Below are positions 26,129-33,938 of a stretch of 64,000 nt of DNA, one piece after another (positions within the stretch are counted from its first letter, which is position 1; each line of letters starts with the position of its first letter). Source of the stretch: Rhodobacter sp. (GTDB lineage Bacteria > Pseudomonadota > Alphaproteobacteria > Rhodobacterales > Rhodobacteraceae); assembly GCA_020637515.1 (NCBI GenBank), contig JACKKG010000001.1, positions 2,324,501-2,388,500 of the forward strand, written 5' to 3'. A program made the position numbers and the translations under genes. The notes under the pieces are model-generated. The model searched no databases, was not told where the DNA came from, and worked only from the letters and a program-made list of their open reading frames with translations.

Positions 26129-26152
26129 ATTGCAAAACGGGAGTTTTGCAAA
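26129..26152. promoter_or_regulatory. Inverted repeat resembling a TTTGCAAA (ScfR-type) operator upstream of bioY
   Basis: Perfect 8-bp arms TTGCAAAA (26130-26137) and TTTTGCAA (26144-26151) around CGGGAG. The element also contains ATTGCAAA and TTTGCAAA octamers 8 nt apart, and another TGCAAA lies at 26114-26119. From memory, short-chain acyl-CoA-responsive ScfR regulators such as PccR of Rhodobacter bind paired TTTGCAAA boxes. The element is about 105 bp upstream of bioY and 140 bp upstream of the divergent SDR gene. Regulator identity is inference. Confidence 0.45.
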
Positions 26153-26255
26153 ATTACGCAACGGAAAACCGGGGGGCGGGACCGCTGGACGCTTGACCGT
26201 GCAGGCGCGGCATCGGATAACTTTGGTTGAATTCGTGCCACTCAGGGAGAGACAC

Positions 26256-26828
26256 ATGGCTCAATCGCAAACCCTCTTGCAGGCGTCGTTCGGTCGGCGC
26301 TCGGCGCTGGCTCAGGCGCTGATCGTCCTCGGCGGTTCGGCGGTGATCGCGCTGGGGGCGCAGATCAGCGTGCCGATGCTGCCCGTTCCGATGACCTTGC
26401 AGACGCTGGCGGTGGTCCTGGTCGGCCTGACCGCGGGCGCGCGCCTGGGCGCCGCGGCGGTCCTCGCCTATCTGTTCGAGGGGGCATTGGGACTGCCGGT
26501 GTTCTCGGGCGGTGGCGCGGGCCTGGCCTGGCTGGCCGGTCCGACCGCGGGCTTCCTGTTCGGCTTTGTGGCGATGGCCTGGGGCGCCGGGTTCCTGGCC
26601 GAGCGCGGCGTGGCGCGCGGGCTGGTCGGCACATTTGTGTCGGCGCTGCTGGTGTCCGCGCTGCTCTATGTCCCGGGTGTGCTGTGGCTGACCGCGGTGA
26701 CGCCGCTGGACCTGTCGGGCGCGGTGGCGCGCGGCGCGGTGCCGTTCCTGCTGGGCGATGCGGTCAAGGCGGCGGTCGCCGCGCTGATCGTCACCGGCGG
26801 CTGGAGCGCGCTGCGCAACCGCGCCTGA
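26256..26828 (+). CDS. bioY: Biotin transporter BioY (ECF S component)
   Basis: A 190-aa integral membrane S-component that binds and imports biotin, alone or with an ECF module. The BioY signature is clear: GAQISVPMLPVPMTLQTLAVVL near residues 35-55, GARLGAAAVLAYLFEGALGLPVF, and GPTAGFLFGF. No bioM/bioN energising genes follow, as in many alphaproteobacteria with solitary BioY. A CAGGGAGAG ribosome site precedes ATG 26256. A biotin enzyme (methylcrotonyl-CoA carboxylase) is encoded elsewhere in the window. Confidence 0.9.
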   Translation: MAQSQTLLQASFGRRSALAQALIVLGGSAVIALGAQISVPMLPVPMTLQTLAVVLVGLTAGARLGAAAVLAYLFEGALGLPVFSGGGAGLAWLAGPTAGFLFGFVAMAWGAGFLAERGVARGLVGTFVSALLVSALLYVPGVLWLTAVTPLDLSGAVARGAVPFLLGDAVKAAVAALIVTGGWSALRNRA

Positions 26829-26854
26829 TCGCACCGACCCTCGCGGATCGGATC

Positions 26855-26888
26855 AACCCCGGGGCGGCGGTGCGTCGCCCCGGGGTTT
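26855..26888 (+). terminator. Intrinsic terminator of bioY
   Basis: A perfect 12-bp stem, AACCCCGGGGCG / CGCCCCGGGGTT, with a 9-nt loop, ending in TTT. It lies 27 bp after the bioY stop and separates bioY from the FMN riboswitch unit. Confidence 0.8.
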
Positions 26889-26946
26889 CGCGTCTTGTGG
26901 CGCGTCGCGCGCTTCGCTACCCTCGACGCGCGGCCCGAGGGGCCGT

Positions 26947-27093
26947 GACGTTCTCAGGGCGGGGTGAAACTCCCCACCGGCGGTAAGCGGTTCGCCGCAA
27001 GCCCGCGAGCGCCCCCGCCGGTTGGCGGGGGGTCAGCAGATCTGGTGCAATTCCAGAGCCGACGGTCATAGTCCGGATGAGAGAGAGCGGGAC
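26947..27093 (+). promoter_or_regulatory. FMN riboswitch (RFN element)
   Basis: All the conserved RFN blocks are readable in order: CTCAGGGCGGGGTGAAACT, CCCCACCGGCGGTAAG, AGCCCGCGAGCG, GGTCAGCAGATCTGGTG, AATTCCAGAGCCGACGG, and CATAGTCCGGATGAGAGAG. The variable hairpin between the GCGAGCG and GGTCAGCAGA blocks is the usual GC stem. It sits about 85 nt upstream of the ribN ATG, so FMN should repress synthesis of the riboflavin transporter. Confidence 0.95.
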
Positions 27094-27175
27094 AACGGCG
27101 CGGCGCCCTGACCGGCGGCGGCGTCGGTTTGCCTGTGAGCCTTGGGTTGTGTGCGACAGAAACCAGGGACACGCC

Positions 27176-28072
27176 ATGACTCGATCCTTTTCCCACCTTG
27201 GCCCGGCCTTGTCCGGTGCCGTTCTGATGATCCTCGCCGGGGCGCTGTTCGCCGTGGTGAACACGCTGGTGCAATACGGCGCGATGGTGCAGGGATTGCC
27301 CTCGGCGCGGCTGGCGTTCTGGCAATACCTCATCGCCTCGGTCGCGGCGCTGCCCTGGGCGATGCGCCGGGGCCGCGCGGCGCTGGCGGGCGCGAACCTG
27401 CCCTTGCATCTGCTGCGGGTGCTGCTGGCGGCGGGCGGCGTGCAACTGTGGGTCGCGGGGCTGGCCCATGTGCCGATCTGGCAGGCGATCGCGCTGATCA
27501 TGCTGTCGCCCTTTTTCGTCACGCTGGGCGCGGGTCTGCTGCTGGGCGAACAGACGGGGCGGGACCGCTGGCTGGCGGTCGTGGCGGGGTTCGCGGGCGG
27601 GATGATCGTCCTTGCGCCCTGGTCCGAGGCCTTCAGCCTTTACGCGTTGCTGCCGGTCGCGGCCTCGGCGCTGTGGGCGGGGACATCGCTGCTGACCAAG
27701 CGGCTGACCCGGCGCGAAGGCCCCGAGGCGGTCACGCTGTTCCTGCTGGTGCTGCTGACGCCGCTGAACGCGCTGGTCGCCCTGCCCGAAGGGTTGGGCC
27801 TGTCCGGCGGCCTGCCGGGCGCGCTGCTGCTGACGGCGGGGGTGCTGACGGCGCTGGCGCAATACCTGCTGGCGCGCGCCTATTCCGTGGCGGACGCGGC
27901 CTATCTGCAACCCTTCGACCATGTGAAACTGCCGTTCAATGTGCTGCTGGGGCTGGCGGTTTTCGGCTTTGTGCCGCCGGGGGCGCTTTGGCTGGGCTCG
28001 GCGTTGATCGTCGGCGCGTCCTTTCTGCTGTTGCGGCGCGAAGCCCTGTCCCCGACCTGGATACGCGACTGA
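27176..28072 (+). CDS. ribN: Riboflavin transporter RibN (EamA/DMT superfamily)
   Basis: A 298-aa membrane protein with ten hydrophobic segments in two EamA halves (first half LMILAGALFAVVNTLVQY, second half ALLPVAASALWAGTSLLTK). DMT-family proteins controlled by FMN riboswitches in alphaproteobacteria are RibN riboflavin importers, and the gene directly follows a complete RFN element. ATG 27176 matches the expected N-terminus; the frame upstream runs into the riboswitch. A GC-rich inverted repeat after the stop may terminate it. Function rests on family plus riboswitch context. Confidence 0.85.
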   Translation: MTRSFSHLGPALSGAVLMILAGALFAVVNTLVQYGAMVQGLPSARLAFWQYLIASVAALPWAMRRGRAALAGANLPLHLLRVLLAAGGVQLWVAGLAHVPIWQAIALIMLSPFFVTLGAGLLLGEQTGRDRWLAVVAGFAGGMIVLAPWSEAFSLYALLPVAASALWAGTSLLTKRLTRREGPEAVTLFLLVLLTPLNALVALPEGLGLSGGLPGALLLTAGVLTALAQYLLARAYSVADAAYLQPFDHVKLPFNVLLGLAVFGFVPPGALWLGSALIVGASFLLLRREALSPTWIRD

Positions 28073-28099
28073 TACCGCACCCGATTTCCGGGTTTCCGC

Positions 28100-28122
28100 G
28101 CGCGGCCCCCGGGGGGCCGCGC
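28100..28122 (+). terminator. Possible terminator after ribN
   Basis: An 11-bp inverted repeat, GCGCGGCCCCC / GGGGGCCGCGC, centred on one G, about 28 bp after the ribN stop. The U-tract is poor (ATATTT some 10 nt later), so termination is likely but not certain. Confidence 0.4.
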
Positions 28123-28155
28123 CAGTCTCCATATTTCACGCGCGCATTTTCCCCA

Positions 28156-28185
28156 TTGAACAGGCGGGCCTTTCGCCCCTATGTT
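28156..28185 (+). promoter_or_regulatory. Candidate sigma-70 promoter for rne
   Basis: A TTGAAC (-35-like) at 28156-28161 and TATGTT (-10-like) at 28180-28185, 18 bp apart, in a locally less GC-rich stretch. It is the best match in the region, but each box fits the consensus at only 4 of 6 positions. Confidence 0.35.
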
Positions 28186-28518
28186 TGCCAAGCACGGGTG
28201 TCTCATGCCTGTTGCACGAAATTCACGGCCCCGCTCGCGCGGATTACGCGACGCGACGGGGCGGGATCGGCCCGAAAAGCCGTTGGAATGCCTGGTCCGG
28301 CCCTTGGGTCGACCGGGTCTTGAATGGGCGCCCTGCGGGGTGCTCGGAGCTTGTAACCGCGATGCCAGGGTGCGCATCAGCCATGGTCGAGACAGGGGCG
28401 CGCGCAGGCGCAGTCCTCCGACCGCTGGTGCCCGGGCACGCCACCACCTTTCCCCCGACAAACGATCCGCAAGGCCCCTCGGGGCCGGGCGGCTTGCCGC
28501 CGGGGCGAGCGAGACAAC

Positions 28519-31446
28519 ATGGCAAAGAAACTTCTGATCGACGCCACGCACGCGGAAGAAACCCGCGTCGTGGTCCTGGACGGCAACAAGGTTGAGGAAT
28601 TCGACTTTGAGACGATCCACAAGCGGCAGCTTGCGGGCAACATCTACCTGGCCAAGGTAACGCGGGTCGAACCCTCGCTTCAGGCGGCCTTCGTGGATTA
28701 CGGCGGCAACCGCCACGGCTTTCTCGCCTTTGCGGAAATCCATCCCGACTATTACCAGATCCCCGTCGCCGACCGGCAGGCCCTGCTGGCCGAGGAACGC
28801 GCCCTTGCCGCGCGCGAGGACGAGGACAGCCCCCGCCGCCCGCGCCGCCGCCGCGACGAGGCCCGCGACGACTCGCGTGACGAGGCGAAATCCGAGGATA
28901 CGAAATCCGAGGACGTCGCAGATCATTTGGCCGATGGGCAGGACGCGGCCGACGCCGTCACGCTCCAGGGCGACGCGCCCGATGGCGACGCCGTGACCGA
29001 AGCCGCGGCCGAGAACGGCGACGAGGGTGCGCCCCAGGCGCCCGCCGCGCAGCCCGTGGCGGCCCAGGCCGAAGGAACCGATTTGCGCAGCTACGGCGCG
29101 ATGGATGTGATCGACCTCGACGATGGCGACACGGCCGAGGAACACGACAGCCAGCGTGCCCCCCACGCCGAAGAGGGCAACCGCCCCTATCGCGCCGCCG
29201 ACCACGCCAGCGAGATCGACGACCAGATCGAATCCGTCGCCGACGAGGACGTCTCGGACGAGGTGCGCCCGCCGCGCCGGTCGCGCGCCCGCCGCTACAA
29301 GATCCAGGAGGTCATCAAGGTCCGGCAGATCATGCTGGTCCAGGTGGTCAAGGAAGAGCGCGGCAACAAGGGCGCGGCGCTGACGACCTATCTCAGCCTC
29401 GCGGGCCGCTATTGCGTGCTCATGCCCAACACCGCGCGCGGCGGTGGCATCAGCCGCAAGATCACCAACGCCGCCGACCGCAAGAAGCTGAAGGAAATCG
29501 CCGGCGAGTTCGACGTGCCCGAGGGCGCCGGGCTCATCATTCGGACGGCGGGTGCAAACCGCACCAAGGCCGAGATCAAGCGCGACTACGAATATCTGTT
29601 CCGCGTCTGGGAACAGATCCGCGAACTGACGCTGAAGTCGATCGCCCCGGCGCCGATCTACGAGGAAGGCAACCTCATCAAGCGGTCGATCCGCGATCTC
29701 TACAACAAGGACATCGACGAGGTTCTGGTCGAAGGCGAGGGCGGCTACCGGACCGCCAAGGACTTCATGAAGATGATCATGCCGTCCCACGCCAAGAACG
29801 TGAAGTTCTACACCGAGGCGATGCCGCTGTTCGCGCGCTATCAGGCCGAAAGCTATCTGGGCCAGATGTTCAACCCGACCGTCCAGTTGAAGTCGGGCGG
29901 CTACATCGTCATCGGCGTGACCGAGGCGCTGGTCGCCATCGACGTCAACTCGGGCAAATCCACGCGTGAGGGTTCGATCGAGGACACTGCGCTGAAGACG
30001 AACCTGGAAGCCGCCGACGAGATCGCGCGCCAGTTGCGCCTGCGCGATCTGGCCGGCTTGATCGTCATCGACTTTATCGACATGGAAGAGCGCAAGAACA
30101 ACGCCTCGGTCGAAAAGCGGCTGAAAGAGGCGCTGCGCAATGACCGCGCGCGCATCCAGGTGGGGCGCATCTCGGGCTTTGGCTTGCTGGAGATGAGCCG
30201 CCAGCGCCTGCGCCCCGGCATGATCGAGGCGACGACGCAGCCGTGCCCGCATTGCCACGGCACCGGCCTGATCCGGTCCGACAACTCGCTGGCGTTGCAG
30301 ATTCTGCGCGCGCTCGAGGAAGAGGGCACGCGCAACCGCTCGAAAGAGGTGTTGGTCAAGGCGCCGATCGGGATCGTCAACTATCTGTTCAACTCGAAGC
30401 GCGAGCATCTGGCGCAGATCGAGGCGCGCTATGGCATGGCGATCCGGATCGAGGCCGACCCGTCGCTGATCTCGCCCGACTACACGATCGAAAAGTTCAA
30501 GACCGCCACCCGCATCGTCAGCGCCCCGGCGCCGCAGGTGGTGTCGCTCGACGCGCAGACCATGTCCGACATCGACGAGGAACTGGCCGACGAGATCGAG
30601 GACGACACCGACACCGACACCGATGCGGACACCGAGGCCGAAGCCGAGGCGCCCGAGACAGCAACCAGCGACGACAGTGCCGAGGAGAAATCCGATGGCG
30701 GCAAGCGCAAGCGCCGTCGCCGGCGGCGCCGTCGGGGTGGGCAGAACGGTGACGGGCCCGCCGAAGGCGGCGCCGACGACGCGACCGACGACGCCGAGGG
30801 CGAGGATGACGCCGCCGAGGCGGTGACCGAGGGCCCCGCGGCCGAGACTGCGGCCGACTCCTCCGTGGCGGCCTCCGTCGAGGCTGACGCCGAGACCGCC
30901 GTCGCGACCGATTCCGACGCCGAGAAGCCGGCCAAGAAGCGCCGCACCCGGACCCGCAAGCCCAAGGCCGCAGAGGCCGGCGCGGACCCGGTCGAGGCCG
31001 CCGCCGCGCCCGCCGAAGTCGAAGCCGCGCCGCTCGAGGCCACCGCCGACGAAGTGGCCGCGCCGAAAAAGCGCACCCGCGCACGGCGCAAGCCCAAGGT
31101 CGAGGACGCACCCGCAGCGGCCGCGCCCGAGGGCACCGTCGATGTGGCAGGCGACGCGCCGACCGCGCAACCGGCCGCCGAGCCCGCCGCGCAAGCGCCG
31201 GAAGCGATCGCGGCCCCCGCGCCGCAGCCAGAAGAGCCGGCCGTGCCCGAGCCCGTGCCAGCGCCCGTGCCCGAGGTCGTGGTGACCCCCGAACCGCAAC
31301 CCGAACCGCAACCCGAACCGCAACCCGAACCGCAGCCTGAACCCGTCGCGGTGGCGGATGCGGCGCCCGAGCCACAGCCCGAGCCCGCGCCCGAGGCTGA
31401 CGCCTCAAAGCCGCGCCGGTCGGGGTGGTGGGCGCGCAAGAGCTGA
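28519..31446 (+). CDS. rne: Ribonuclease E
   Basis: The 975-aa RNase E/G-family endoribonuclease, core of the RNA degradosome. The N-terminal S1 domain is split: YLAKVTRVEPSLQAAFVDYG near residue 51 and IMLVQVVKEERGNKGAALTT near 273 flank an acidic insertion of about 160 residues, as in other alphaproteobacterial RNase E. Catalytic Asp are in VAIDVNSGKS (about 474) and IVIDFIDME (about 515). The Zn-link is CPHCHGTG near 575. The C-terminal ~370 residues are disordered, mixing acidic runs with Arg-rich patches (KRKRRRRRRRRGG) for RNA binding, then a Pro/Glu tail ending GWWARKS. A terminator follows. Confidence 0.93.
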   Translation: MAKKLLIDATHAEETRVVVLDGNKVEEFDFETIHKRQLAGNIYLAKVTRVEPSLQAAFVDYGGNRHGFLAFAEIHPDYYQIPVADRQALLAEERALAAREDEDSPRRPRRRRDEARDDSRDEAKSEDTKSEDVADHLADGQDAADAVTLQGDAPDGDAVTEAAAENGDEGAPQAPAAQPVAAQAEGTDLRSYGAMDVIDLDDGDTAEEHDSQRAPHAEEGNRPYRAADHASEIDDQIESVADEDVSDEVRPPRRSRARRYKIQEVIKVRQIMLVQVVKEERGNKGAALTTYLSLAGRYCVLMPNTARGGGISRKITNAADRKKLKEIAGEFDVPEGAGLIIRTAGANRTKAEIKRDYEYLFRVWEQIRELTLKSIAPAPIYEEGNLIKRSIRDLYNKDIDEVLVEGEGGYRTAKDFMKMIMPSHAKNVKFYTEAMPLFARYQAESYLGQMFNPTVQLKSGGYIVIGVTEALVAIDVNSGKSTREGSIEDTALKTNLEAADEIARQLRLRDLAGLIVIDFIDMEERKNNASVEKRLKEALRNDRARIQVGRISGFGLLEMSRQRLRPGMIEATTQPCPHCHGTGLIRSDNSLALQILRALEEEGTRNRSKEVLVKAPIGIVNYLFNSKREHLAQIEARYGMAIRIEADPSLISPDYTIEKFKTATRIVSAPAPQVVSLDAQTMSDIDEELADEIEDDTDTDTDADTEAEAEAPETATSDDSAEEKSDGGKRKRRRRRRRRGGQNGDGPAEGGADDATDDAEGEDDAAEAVTEGPAAETAADSSVAASVEADAETAVATDSDAEKPAKKRRTRTRKPKAAEAGADPVEAAAAPAEVEAAPLEATADEVAAPKKRTRARRKPKVEDAPAAAAPEGTVDVAGDAPTAQPAAEPAAQAPEAIAAPAPQPEEPAVPEPVPAPVPEVVVTPEPQPEPQPEPQPEPQPEPVAVADAAPEPQPEPAPEADASKPRRSGWWARKS
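31291..31338 (+). repeat. Tandem 12-bp repeat in the rne tail (EPQP units)
   Basis: Three exact copies of GAACCGCAACCC and a fourth with two changes, coding for a Glu-Pro-Gln-Pro repeat in the disordered C-terminus of RNase E. The reading frame is preserved by any whole-unit change in copy number. Confidence 0.85.
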
Positions 31447-31475
31447 CCCGCTGATCGAAATGTGACCCGATAACC

Positions 31476-31513
31476 CGCGCGCCCCCCGTGACTTTCCGGG
31501 GGGCGCGCGTTTA
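31476..31513 (+). terminator. Intrinsic terminator of rne
   Basis: A 13-bp perfect stem, CGCGCGCCCCCCG / CGGGGGGCGCGCG, with an 8-nt loop, followed by TTTAT. It lies 29 bp after the rne stop. Confidence 0.85.
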
Positions 31514-31540
31514 TCAGGGAGCCCGGAAAGGAACCCCCCG

Positions 31541-32293
31541 ATGTTCGGAATCGACCTCTTCGACGCGGCCCTGATGCCGTCCCTGATGGTGGCGCTTCTG
31601 GCGGGGCTCCTGTCCTTTCTCAGCCCGTGCGTGCTGCCGATCGTGCCGCCGTATCTGGCCTACATGTCCGGCATCTCGATGCGCGAGATGACCGAGACCC
31701 GGCGCGGCCCCTCGGCGGCAACGATCCCGGCGCTGTTCTTCGTCATGGGGTTGAGCACCGTCTTCCTGTTCCTGGGCTTTACCGCCTCGAGCCTGGGGCG
31801 GTTGTTCACGGCCTATCGCAACGAATTCCAGACCGTCGCGGGGATCATCGTGATCGTCATGGGCCTGCATTTCCTGGGCCTGTTCCGGCTGGGTTTTCTG
31901 ATGCGCGAGGCCCGGATCGACGCCGGCAATCGCGGCGGCAGCGCCTTTGGCGCCTATGTGCTGGGGCTGGCTTTTGCCTTTGGCTGGACACCCTGCATCG
32001 GCCCGATCCTGGGCACGATCATGACGCTGGCCGCGTCCGAGGGGTCGGTCGTGCGCGGCACCGCGCTGCTGGCGGCCTATGCGCTGGGGCTGGGACTGCC
32101 GTTCCTGCTGGCGGCGGTGTTCATCGGCCGCGCGATGGGGGTCATGAACCGCATCAAGCCCTGGCTGGGCGTGATCGAAAAGGCGATGGGCGTGCTGCTG
32201 GTTTTGGTGGGGCTGGCGCTGATCACCGGCTGGCTGTCGGCCTTTTCCTTCTGGTTGATCGAGGCCTTTCCCGCCCTCGGCCGAATCGGCTAG
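31541..32293 (+). CDS. ccdA: Cytochrome c biogenesis/thiol-transport protein CcdA
   Basis: A 250-aa inner-membrane protein of the CcdA/DsbD-transmembrane family that carries reducing equivalents from cytoplasmic thioredoxin to the periplasm for cytochrome c maturation. The two redox Cys are visible in the family motifs LSPCVLPIVPPY (C30) and GWTPCIGPILG (C152). Six membrane segments are apparent. The stop codon shares the palindrome CTAG with that of the convergent MttB-family gene, so the genes overlap by four bases. Confidence 0.88.
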   Translation: MFGIDLFDAALMPSLMVALLAGLLSFLSPCVLPIVPPYLAYMSGISMREMTETRRGPSAATIPALFFVMGLSTVFLFLGFTASSLGRLFTAYRNEFQTVAGIIVIVMGLHFLGLFRLGFLMREARIDAGNRGGSAFGAYVLGLAFAFGWTPCIGPILGTIMTLAASEGSVVRGTALLAAYALGLGLPFLLAAVFIGRAMGVMNRIKPWLGVIEKAMGVLLVLVGLALITGWLSAFSFWLIEAFPALGRIG

Positions 32294-33804
32294 CCGACCG
32301 GCGGCGCCCCGCCTTCGCGCGTGCGCCGTTCGATGAACGGGGCCAGTGCCTCGTCCACGCCGGCGCAGGCGTCGGGCACCCGATACGCCGCCAGCCTCTG
32401 CTGCCAGACCGCCAGCGCGCGCTCCTGGGTCAGCGGCGCACCGGCCTCGGTCCATTGGCCGTGGTTGCGCAGATCGGCGACCAGGGGTTCGTAGAACGCC
32501 GTCTCATAACGCGCCATGGTATGCGCGGCGGCAAAGAAATGGCCCCCCGGCGGGACCTCGGCGATCGCGTCCAGGCCCAGCGCCGCGTCATCGGCGGCGG
32601 GCTGGGTGCAAAGCTCGGCCAGCGTCTGAACGGCCTCCATGTCGATGATGAATTTCTCGTAGCCAAAGGTCAGCCCGCCTTCGAGCCAGCCCGCCGAATG
32701 CACGATCATCGTCGATTGCGCCAGCATCGAGCCCCACAGCCCCATCACCGCCTCTTGCGCGGATTGCGCGTCGGGTGCGTTGCCCGCCGACCCCGCGCCC
32801 GAGCGCCAGGGCAGGCCGATGTGGCGCGCCAGTTGGCCCGCGCCCAGCGTTGCCTGCAAATGCGCCGGCGTGCCAAAGGCCGGCGCGCCCGACTTCATGT
32901 CCACGTTCGAGGCAAAGCTGCCATACAGCACCGGCGCCCCGGGTCCGGCCAGTTGCGCCAGGGTGAGTCCCGCCAGCGCCTCGGCGTGTTGCAGGACCAG
33001 CGCGCCCGCCACGGTGACCGGCGCCATCGCCCCCATCAGGCAGAACGGCGTGATGACCGTGGGCTGGCGCCAGCGGGCGAAATCGATCAGCCCTTGCGAC
33101 ATCGGCCCGTCCAGTTGCCGGGGCGAGTTCGAGTTGATGACCGTATAACAATGCGCCCCGCCGCGCAGGTCGCCAAGGCCGCGCGCCGTGGCGATCATGG
33201 CAAAGGCATCCTCGGCCTGGGCGGTGCCCCTGGCATAGACGAAGGGCACCTTGTCGGTCAGGGTCAGTTGCGCGCGCGTGACCGCCAGATGGCGCAGGCT
33301 GGGGTCGATGTCCTGCGATTCGACGGTGGGGCCGGTGTAGTGGATCGCGTCGAACCCCTGCACCAGCTTCAGCTGTTCCTCGAAATCCGCCTGCGTCCCG
33401 GGGCGGCGCCCGCGCAGCGCGTCGCTGCAATTGGGCGCGCCAGAGCCCGCCAGGAAGGTCAGCGTGCCGGGCTCGATGGTCAGGTCGCGCGCCCGGTCCC
33501 CGGCGTGCAGCGCAAAGCTGCGCGGCGCGCGGGCCAGCGCCTCGGACACGATGTCGCGGCCCAGGCGCACCTGGTCGCCGTCGATCCGCGCGCTGGCCTG
33601 GGCAAAGAGCGCGACGGCCTCGGGCAGCAGCACCTTGATCCCGTGATCCTCGAGCACCCCCAGCGCCGCCTCGTGCATCGCCGCGATGCGGTCCTCGGTG
33701 AACACCGGCTGGGGCAGGAACGGGTGGCGCAACTGGCGGTAATCGGGTTGCCGGACCGTGGCGCGGGGGCCGCTGTGGCGGCGTCGGCGGTATGGGGTTT
33801 CCAT
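32290..33804 (-). CDS. MttB-family (trimethylamine methyltransferase-like) protein, non-pyrrolysine type
   Basis: A 504-aa member of the COG5598/MttB superfamily, whose members transfer a methyl group from a quaternary amine to a corrinoid protein (for example glycine betaine in MtgB-type enzymes). Recognisable regions are LEDHGIKVLLPEAV near residue 55, FLAGSGAPNCSDALRGRRPG near 125, and the barrel segment YGSFASNVDMKSGAP. There is no in-frame amber codon, so it is not a pyrrolysine enzyme. No corrinoid protein or reactivase lies beside it. ATG 33804 is chosen; the frame runs to 33849. The substrate is unknown. Confidence 0.8.
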   Translation of the reverse strand: METPYRRRRHSGPRATVRQPDYRQLRHPFLPQPVFTEDRIAAMHEAALGVLEDHGIKVLLPEAVALFAQASARIDGDQVRLGRDIVSEALARAPRSFALHAGDRARDLTIEPGTLTFLAGSGAPNCSDALRGRRPGTQADFEEQLKLVQGFDAIHYTGPTVESQDIDPSLRHLAVTRAQLTLTDKVPFVYARGTAQAEDAFAMIATARGLGDLRGGAHCYTVINSNSPRQLDGPMSQGLIDFARWRQPTVITPFCLMGAMAPVTVAGALVLQHAEALAGLTLAQLAGPGAPVLYGSFASNVDMKSGAPAFGTPAHLQATLGAGQLARHIGLPWRSGAGSAGNAPDAQSAQEAVMGLWGSMLAQSTMIVHSAGWLEGGLTFGYEKFIIDMEAVQTLAELCTQPAADDAALGLDAIAEVPPGGHFFAAAHTMARYETAFYEPLVADLRNHGQWTEAGAPLTQERALAVWQQRLAAYRVPDACAGVDEALAPFIERRTREGGAPPVG

Positions 33805-33938
33805 GGTGTCTCGCGGCTGCTTCGGTCCCGACGATAGCATACTGGACACTTATGTCCAGTAGCCGCGCCGCGCCGTCGTCCGGGTTTCCAGCCGCCGCGA
33901 AAACGCGTAGCCTGCCCCCAAGGCAGGAGTGTGCAGGC

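Larger units (their letters stand above)
28073..28518 (+). other. 446-bp non-coding region: probable rne promoter and long 5' leader
   Basis: No convincing gene was found here; short open frames lack a ribosome site and family features. It holds the ribN terminator candidate, a possible promoter (28156-28185) and then about 330 nt before the rne start. Long structured leaders that mediate autoregulation are known for rne in other bacteria. A similar role here is inference. Confidence 0.5.

Noticed and set aside
26129..26152. BioR operator before bioY
   Set aside because: The BioR consensus, as I recall it, is a TTAT...ATAA palindrome; this element has TTGCAAAA/TTTTGCAA arms instead.
28181..28595. 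Small genes in the rne leader
   Set aside because: The frames have no ribosome site, no recognisable domain, and run into rne out of frame.
27901..31323. Very long open frame (about 1140 codons) antisense to rne
   Set aside because: It mirrors the rne coding strand; the composition (Gly/Arg/His-rich) is typical of a shadow frame in GC-rich DNA, and it runs through the ribN 3' end and the non-coding leader.
31291..31338. CRISPR-like short repeat
   Set aside because: The copies are contiguous 12-bp units with no spacers and lie in frame inside rne.
32290..33804. Pyrrolysine-containing trimethylamine methyltransferase
   Set aside because: The frame is continuous without an internal amber codon, so it is a non-pyrrolysine MttB homologue.
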